DNA from: Xiphophorus maculatus
Lineage: Eukaryota; Chordata; Actinopteri; Cyprinodontiformes; Poeciliidae
Direction of reading: 5' to 3'
Assembly: GCF_002775205.1 (NCBI RefSeq)
Contig: NC_036460.1
Coordinates: forward strand, 2,238,056-2,302,055
Length of the DNA stretch: 64,000 nt
In this document: positions 58,006 to 64,000 of the stretch, one piece after another
Layout of the letters: each line of letters begins with the position of its first letter
Numbering within the stretch: position 1 is the stretch's first letter
Notes under the pieces: generated by a model
The model's input: the letters and a program-made list of their open reading frames with translations, nothing else
The model's database searches: none
What the model was told of the DNA's origin: nothing
Position numbers and translations under genes: made by a program

Positions 58006-61000
58006 ATGGCTGCTAAACAACCCGGTGAGGACTGCATGGACGGGCGCTCCGAGGCCCAGCGGGGGGGATTCCTGCTGAGGATCAGGGAGTTTAAACCAAA
58101 GGAGGTTTTCACTTGGTAAGTAAACAAAACAATTATAATTTATTTCAGGATATAACAGTAACTCTGTAAGGATGTTTGTGGTGATTTCAGCAAAAAGCAA
58201 CGTTGGGAAAGCTATTTCTAATCCAAATTCATACAAAAAAAAAAACTTCAAAACATTCCTTTTCTTTTTTTAAGACCTTCACTTTTAAAAATTAAAAACA
58301 AACAAGGAAAAAATAATAAATAGTTTAAATAAATGAAATAAACTGCAAAAACACAAATTTGTAACAAGAATTTTCATCTAGAAATAAGACAAGACTAACT
58401 TATAAGTAACTCTTCAGCAAAATATAAGAGCTTGCTTTAAGTCATCAATTCTTTAATATTAAAAGTTTTAGTTCAACTGGCAGATTATTTTACTTTATTC
58501 CAACGTTCTAAGTGAAATAATCCAATTTATGGGCGCCTATATCTTACTGAAAAGCTCATTTCTTTTCTTTTGTGTTTGTGATTTTTTTCTTCAGATGAGA
58601 AATTCATATATTGTTTATTTTTCTGTTGTGAATTAATTATTTTCTGGGTATTTTCCAAAATTAAGTCACACATGATCCAAAATCTAGCAGTTTCACTGGC
58701 AGATTATTTCACTAATAGCATGTGAGAAATGTCTTATTTCCAGTGAAATAATCTACCAGTGAAACTAATAGTTGTTGTTTTTTTCATCAACATTAAGGAA
58801 TTGATTACTTAGGCTTCTATATTGTGTTGAAAAGTTACTATTAAGTTAGGTTTCTCTAATTTTAAGCATAATAAGATGCATACAGACAAATTTACTTGGT
58901 AATATTTTGTGTTTTTACAGTGAAATTATATTTTTAATAATCTGCCAGTGGAGCTGGCATATATTGAATCTGGTAAACGTGTGAATACCTCTGACCAGGC
59001 GGTGATGTCTATTTTTCTCAGGCAGCTTCTCAAAACGCTGGCGATGGGTCAGGGTCTGGCCGGGCTCATCTGTGGTACCGCAGTCTCCTCTCAGTACCTG
59101 GCCGCAGAGTTTCACCTGAACACGCCGATGCTGCAGAGCTTCCTGAACTACACGCTGCTGTGCGCCACCTACACCAGCATGATGATCTGCAGGAGAGGTA
59201 ACACTACAGCTAACGGTGTCTAAAGCATGTCTGCTAAATCTCAAACTGCTTCATATTTTATTCAGGCAGACACACTTTCAGACTTTTTCAAGATTTTAAA
59301 CATTCTTCTGCAGACAAGGATTTGAGTCACTGGAAGGAAAAAAAGAATACACATTTTTTATTTTTCTAAAAACTCAAAATTCTGACTTTTCTTTCAGAAT
59401 TGTGACTTTAATCTCAAAATTAGAATTTTGACTTTAATCTCAGTATTTTAAGATATTTTTTTTTTGTCAGAATAAAAAATTTTTTTCATCAGAATTTTTT
59501 TCCAATCCAAATTTGTTTTCTCAGGATTCAGATTTTCTCCTCGTAATGGTGAGTTTGTTTTCTCAGAATTTCGACTTTAACTCATAATTCTAATTCTGTC
59601 AATCTATGTCAAAATCCAAATAAATAACCAAACATTCTTATGTGTATGTCGGTTACGTTGCTAACATGTAAAAATAATGACATAACTATTTCTTCGATGT
59701 TATAGGGTTTATATATGTAAACTCTGTAACAAATGTATTTGCTAGATTTGAGTTTTAAGACTAGATTTGCCAGATAGTGCATAAGCAAATTAAATATTTC
59801 TGATTCTGAGAAAAAATACTTTTTTTTTTCAGTGGCCCTAATCCTCTTCTGTCACCTTCTAAGTTTTGACTTTTTCTTCTTTTTTTTTCCACAATTATGC
59901 AACTGGACACTTTTTGTTCTTCAGTTGACCAGATTTTCAGTTACAACACAGCTTGTTTGCACCATTATTTGCAGAATTACTGCACACATTTCATCTGATC
60001 TACTTATTTTTAATGAACTGTCCTCATGCTTGGTGAAAAAACAAACACGTCAATACTGAAACTCCGGGGTGATCCCCTTTAAAACACAGGGGATGGAAAT
60101 ATCTTGCAGATCCTTAGGAGAAGATGGTGGAGGTACTTACTGCTGGGTCTGGTGGATGTGGAGGCCAACTACACCGTGGTCAAAGCCTATCAGTACACCA
60201 CCCTCACCAGCGTCCAGGTCAGTACATCATGGGGTTTGCAGCTTCAATAAGAAATGTTTGATCTCTTATTGACAAAAATAAATATTTTTATTGAGTGAAA
60301 TGCTCTCCTTTTTATGTAGAGTTTGTCTTTTTGTTTCTTGTTGTCTTTAAATCTCATGGCAAATTTCTTTTTCAGTTATTCTTCATCTGCTTTAACTGAT
60401 TTAAAGCTGTTTTATTTTTAATTTGTTTAAACTGTCTCTATGTTGTAACAGTTTGGTATGAGACAGATAATCTGAGAAAAAAAATCGAGCTCGTCTTCCT
60501 TTTCCTAGTGCTAATTAGAAACAACCAATCAAAGGCAGGAGGCGGGTCTTAGTGCTGTCAATCACCCCTCCATGTGATCTATTATCATCTAACTTTCCTT
60601 TCTGATCAATAAAGTATTTTTGAGTTTGAATTGTTCTCTGCTATGCTGCAGCTAGCACACCCTATCATACATGCTAATATAGCCACCGATAACAGCGGCT
60701 AAGGTTTTCCTGTAACTGTAAGTTGTGTCTCCACCATTAGCACATTTAGCAGCGAGTACATGAAGTGATTGACAGCCCTAAGCCCCTCCTCCTGGCGCTG
60801 ATTGGTTGTTTTTAGTCGAGATGGGTGCTTTTTGGTAATAGCAGCTCGAGGAGGAGGTGAAGGAGAGCGACGTTTTCATAGATTATCTGTCTTATAACAA
60901 ACTATCGCAATAAGGTGACAGTTTTAACAAATATGCAAAGACATTTTTTATAAAAGTTTCATCCTGCAGCTTTAAATAACTTTTAACAACAAAATCATTT

Positions 61001-63589
61001 TTATCATTTCCTAAAGGGTGTGCTTTCTTTCTACTGTGTCTGTATTTAATTGTTTGTCATCCTAAGTTGGTTTGCTTGTGTTCTGTGTCCCAGATGCTGG
61101 ACTGCTTTATCATCCCGGTCCTAATGATTCTGTCCTGGTGGATCCTGAAGACCCGGTACAGACTGATCCACTACGTGGCCGTCTGCCTCTGTCTGCTGGG
61201 AGTCGGGGCCATGGTGGGCGCTGACCTGCTGGCTGGAAGAGACCAAGGCTCCAGTAAGAACTCCTGTGACGTTTGAACCCAGTTTTTGGATAAACGTAGT
61301 GGCTGTACTCAGTTTTTTGGACTCCATTTTTTTTGGTTTTGCATAAATACAAATTATTTGATGAGGTGGTTCAGATTTTAAGCTTTGTTTGGTGAAGTCA
61401 ATTTATTGACAGCATCCATTTGGGTTACTTAGCCTTTCATAAGAGAAAAAAGTTTCACCATTATTCATTCATTTAAAAATGAAAGTTTCAAATTTAATAT
61501 TTAATTAGCAGGCTAAATATTTAGCTTCAAACCATTTTTTTAGATAACAAGCTAAATATTTAGTCAGAAGCCATTTATTTGGATAGCAAGCTAATATATA
61601 TGTAGCTTCAAACAAAAATATTTAATTTAAAAGTTAAATATGTAGATACAAGCTACATATTTACCTACCAAGCTAAATTTATACATTTAAACCAAATATT
61701 TGGTGTACGAGCAAAATATGTAGCTTAAAGCCAACTTTAAGCTAACTTCAAATCAATTATTTAGTTAGCAAATTAAACATGCATCTGCAAACTAAATACT
61801 TAGCTACCAAACTAAATGTATAGAGTCACACCAAATATTTAGTCATATTATTTACTTAGCTTGCTATATAAGCTAAGTATCTAAGCTAAGTTTGAATCAA
61901 AATATTTCGCAAGCTACTGTAATTGTTTAGCGTCAAAATAAGTATTTAGCTCAATCAGATAATATTTAGTTAGCTAAATGTTTAATTTGAAGCTAGGTAC
62001 TTAAATATTTTATTTGAAACTCTGACATTTATAGATTAATAACATGGAGAAAATACGACTTTGAACAATGAATCCCCATTTTCTTCTCTTATGACAGGCT
62101 AAATAACCCAAATTAGTGTTGTCCTGATCCTTCTTAAAGTTGCTTCCCTCTTTCTGCAGCCTCCAACATCTTATTAGGAGACGGTTTGGTTCTGCTCAGT
62201 GCTGCTTTGTACGCGGTGTCTAATGTGTCTCAGGAGTACACAGTGAAGAACCTGAGCAGAGTGGAGTTCCTGGGGATGGTTGGCCTGTTTGGGACCGTCA
62301 TTAGCACCGTCCAGATGTGAGCCGCCATCAGCAACTTGAATTCATTTAACGTCCTATTTAACCTTTTGGCTGTTTGACCTCTTTTTTCCCCTCCGTGCAG
62401 GGTTATCCTGGAGCGTAATGAATTGTCCAATATTATCTGGAGCTGGCAAGTTGGTTAGTATTCATTTTACACTGAATAACTTTGAATGTTAAAAGTGTAA
62501 AAACCTCGACCAAAGCGGGCGGAGCCAAGATACACAGAGGGGCACGGCCAAGTCCGGGCAAGACGACATTAATGTTAATTAATTATCTTTTGACTGTTTC
62601 TAAATATAGCTAACTTACTTCTCTGGCATCGGCCTTTCATTTATTTGTTTAGTTTCACAAATTTGCTGTTGCAGCGACGGTATTAGAGACGTATTAACCT
62701 CTTAGATAAAACAACGGCAGGCACATTGTTTTAGCCGGTCCGACATTAGCTTCTCTTTCCGCCTCGCTTAACACAGACTTCCGGCTAAATTTCAAAATAA
62801 GGGCATTAGCATAAATTATAGTGCTAACTGTAGTGTTTTTTCAGTGATGTTTATAAGCAGAGAGGGATAAATGTTGATACCTTGCTATTACATTAAAAAA
62901 AATCTTGTTTGGTTACCAAAGTAATGGGTAACTAACAGAATTAGTTAAAACCAAATTAATAAAGAAATAAAAATAAATTTGTCACTCAAAAAAATAATGA
63001 AACTGGCCATGAGATAAATGATTGTACCTTTCACTTCTTATTTTCTTGTTCGACGTTTTAAAGCAGCCGCCACTTTAAAAAGTTGAACTTTAAAAGTGAT
63101 TTTGGTCAGTTTTTGTAAGCTTTCTGCTGCTGGAAAGCACTGTTACAAACTTAACGACTTTGTTGCTATATTTAGCAACTTTCCAGAAATCTTTCACTCC
63201 AGCAACTTTATTTTTTTTTATTTTTTATTTTTTTACAAAAAAGCAACTAACAGAAAAACATAGGAAATTTTTTTCTTTGATTTTGGAGACCTGACCTTTG
63301 GGCTGTGACATAGACATCAAAAAAGCTGTACTGTTGTAACCAATAGGAAAATTCAACTGCAGTAGCCATTGTTCGACCTAAAGATACTTTTTTTGTTTTT
63401 ATCTGAATTTACCGTTGCTCTTCTCTCTTCCCAGGGCTTCTGCTTGCAGCTTATGCTCTGTGCATGTACGCTCTGTACAGCTTCATGCCCATAGTGATGA
63501 AGCTGAGCAGCGCCACCTCAGTCAATCTCTCACTGCTCACTGCCGACCTCTTCAGCCTCTTCTGCGGGATCTTCCTCTTCCAGTACAAC
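58006..63589 (+). CDS. slc35f2: Solute carrier family 35 member F2, partial (3' end outside window)
   Basis: Multi-pass drug/metabolite-transporter-superfamily protein; human SLC35F2 imports queuine and the drug YM155. Exons seen: 58006-58115, 59022-59197, 60090-60217, 61094-61253, 62160-62316, 62401-62453, 63435-63589, all in phase, about 313 aa so far. ATG at 58006 starts [18 protein letters not shown]. Family landmarks: [53 protein letters not shown] (the strongly conserved SLC35F block), [16 protein letters not shown] and [20 protein letters not shown]. After FLFQYN the last helices and C-tail lie to the right. Proximity to cul5 matches human 11q22.3 (SLC35F2-RAB39A-CUL5), though no rab39 is seen between them here. 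Donors at 60218 (gtcagt) and 62454 (gttagt) are weaker than usual. Confidence 0.93.
58345..58925. mobile_element. Palindromic MITE copies (one and a half) in slc35f2 intron 1
   Basis: Two adjoining sets of family blocks: 58345-58565 ('gcaaaaacacaaatttgtaa' ... 'ccaacgttctaagtgaaata') and 58655-58925 ('tttcactggcagattatttc' ... 'gtgtttttacagtgaaat'). They end about 100 bp before exon 2. Confidence 0.6.
60440..60960. repeat. Inverted dispersed repeat in slc35f2 intron 3
   Basis: The left part reads 'gagacagataatctgag', 'gaaacaaccaatcaaaggca', 'aggaggcgggtcttagtgct'. The right part carries the mirror image: 'agccctaagcccctcctcct', 'gattggttgtttttagtcga', 'agattatctgtcttataaca'. The two arms enclose unrelated sequence with 'gctagcacaccc'. 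Related to 33350-33463. Confidence 0.6.
61490..62000. repeat. Degenerate tandem repeat 'gctaaatatttagc'
   Basis: Loosely repeated units such as aagctaaatatttagcttca with many partial palindromes, all in slc35f2 intron 4. No coding potential. Confidence 0.7.
62454..63434 (+). other. slc35f2 intron 6, no gene seen
   Basis: AT-rich intron. A short GC-richer patch at 62500-62580 ('aaagcgggcggagccaagat') resembles dispersed repeat sequence. Nothing coding was recognised. Confidence 0.5.
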
Positions 63590-64000
63590 GTGAGCAACAT
63601 TTTTTTATTTTCAGGGTTCATTTGATCAGAAAAAAAGAGAGGAAAAAAAAAGCTGTGTTTTTGTTTTGTGAGCAATTAAAAGACAGAGCTCCTTATCTGT
63701 TAGAATCACAAACTATTTTGGGGGGAGTTTGTACGACAGACCAACAGAAAGTAGAAGATAACTCAAAATCTAAGGAAGTCAAAAAGAGATGCAATAAAAT
63801 AAGAACCAAATCTAAGAACTAAGAGCAAAATAAACAATGAAGCAAGCAGGCTCACACAGAGATATAATATAAAATATATAAAAAGAGAATAAAGAATTTA
63901 AAAAATGGTAAGATATTGTAAAAATTTCAACATAAATATTGTGAAGTTATTAGAAAAGCTACTCCAGACCCAAGGAAGTATGCAACTGTGAATGTGACGT
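63590..64000 (+). other. slc35f2 intron 7 (start of)
   Basis: Follows the gtgagc donor after 63589 and runs off the window. A/T-rich, nothing else recognised. Confidence 0.6.

Noticed and set aside
1-64000. CRISPR-like or phage/defence system
   Set aside because: Tandem repeats here are minisatellites without unique spacers, and every recognised gene is vertebrate.

Overview
The window looks like a piece of a teleost fish genome. It has small GT-AG exons, AT-rich introns, Rex3-type and other LINE remnants, hAT-type and palindromic MITEs, a tRNA-derived SINE-like head and many microsatellites. The proteins read as fish versions of vertebrate genes. Species cannot be fixed from the sequence. 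All exon joins were worked out by hand from splice sites, codon phase and similarity to family sequences recalled from memory; no database search was run.

Layout, left to right. (1) 2247-2400, minus: first coding exon of rsf1 (chromatin remodelling factor); the rest lies beyond the left edge. (2) 5943-17021, plus: complete seven-exon panx1 (436 aa pannexin channel) with a CRE and TATA promoter near 4342-4393. (3) 20862-21025, plus: a U1 snRNA gene with a proximal sequence element at -61 and a ZNF143/STAF-like distal element near -205. (4) 22339-26135, plus: a three-exon gene for a 448 aa single-Ig-domain membrane protein with a long acidic tail, which I do not recognise; its first intron holds a Rex3 LINE copy. 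(5) 27830-32261, minus: dcun1d5 (cullin neddylation co-E3). Two further in-frame exons upstream (32747-32957) encode a segment resembling the N-terminus of its paralogue DCUN1D4. (6) 40656-55291, minus: complete 19-exon cul5 (780 aa). (7) 58006 to beyond 63589, plus: first seven exons of slc35f2; the 3' end is outside the window.

Synteny and function. RSF1, PANX1, DCUN1D5, CUL5 and SLC35F2 all map to human 11q14-q22, so the block is a compacted and rearranged relative of that region. DCUN1D5 promotes NEDD8 attachment to cullins, and here it is the next recognised gene downstream of cul5 on the same strand. The cul5 neddylation lysine (K724) is present. The other neighbours have no obvious functional link.

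Accessory sequence is mostly dispersed repeats. Several families occur two or more times and are listed with coordinates. I found no CRISPR array, operon or prokaryote-type defence system. The less ordinary signals are the dcun1d5 N-terminal exons, the unrecognised Ig-domain gene, the U1 gene with a duplicated distal element, two promoter-like YY1-type sites away from annotated starts (31594 and 40211), and nested or target-site-flanked hAT MITEs in cul5 introns.
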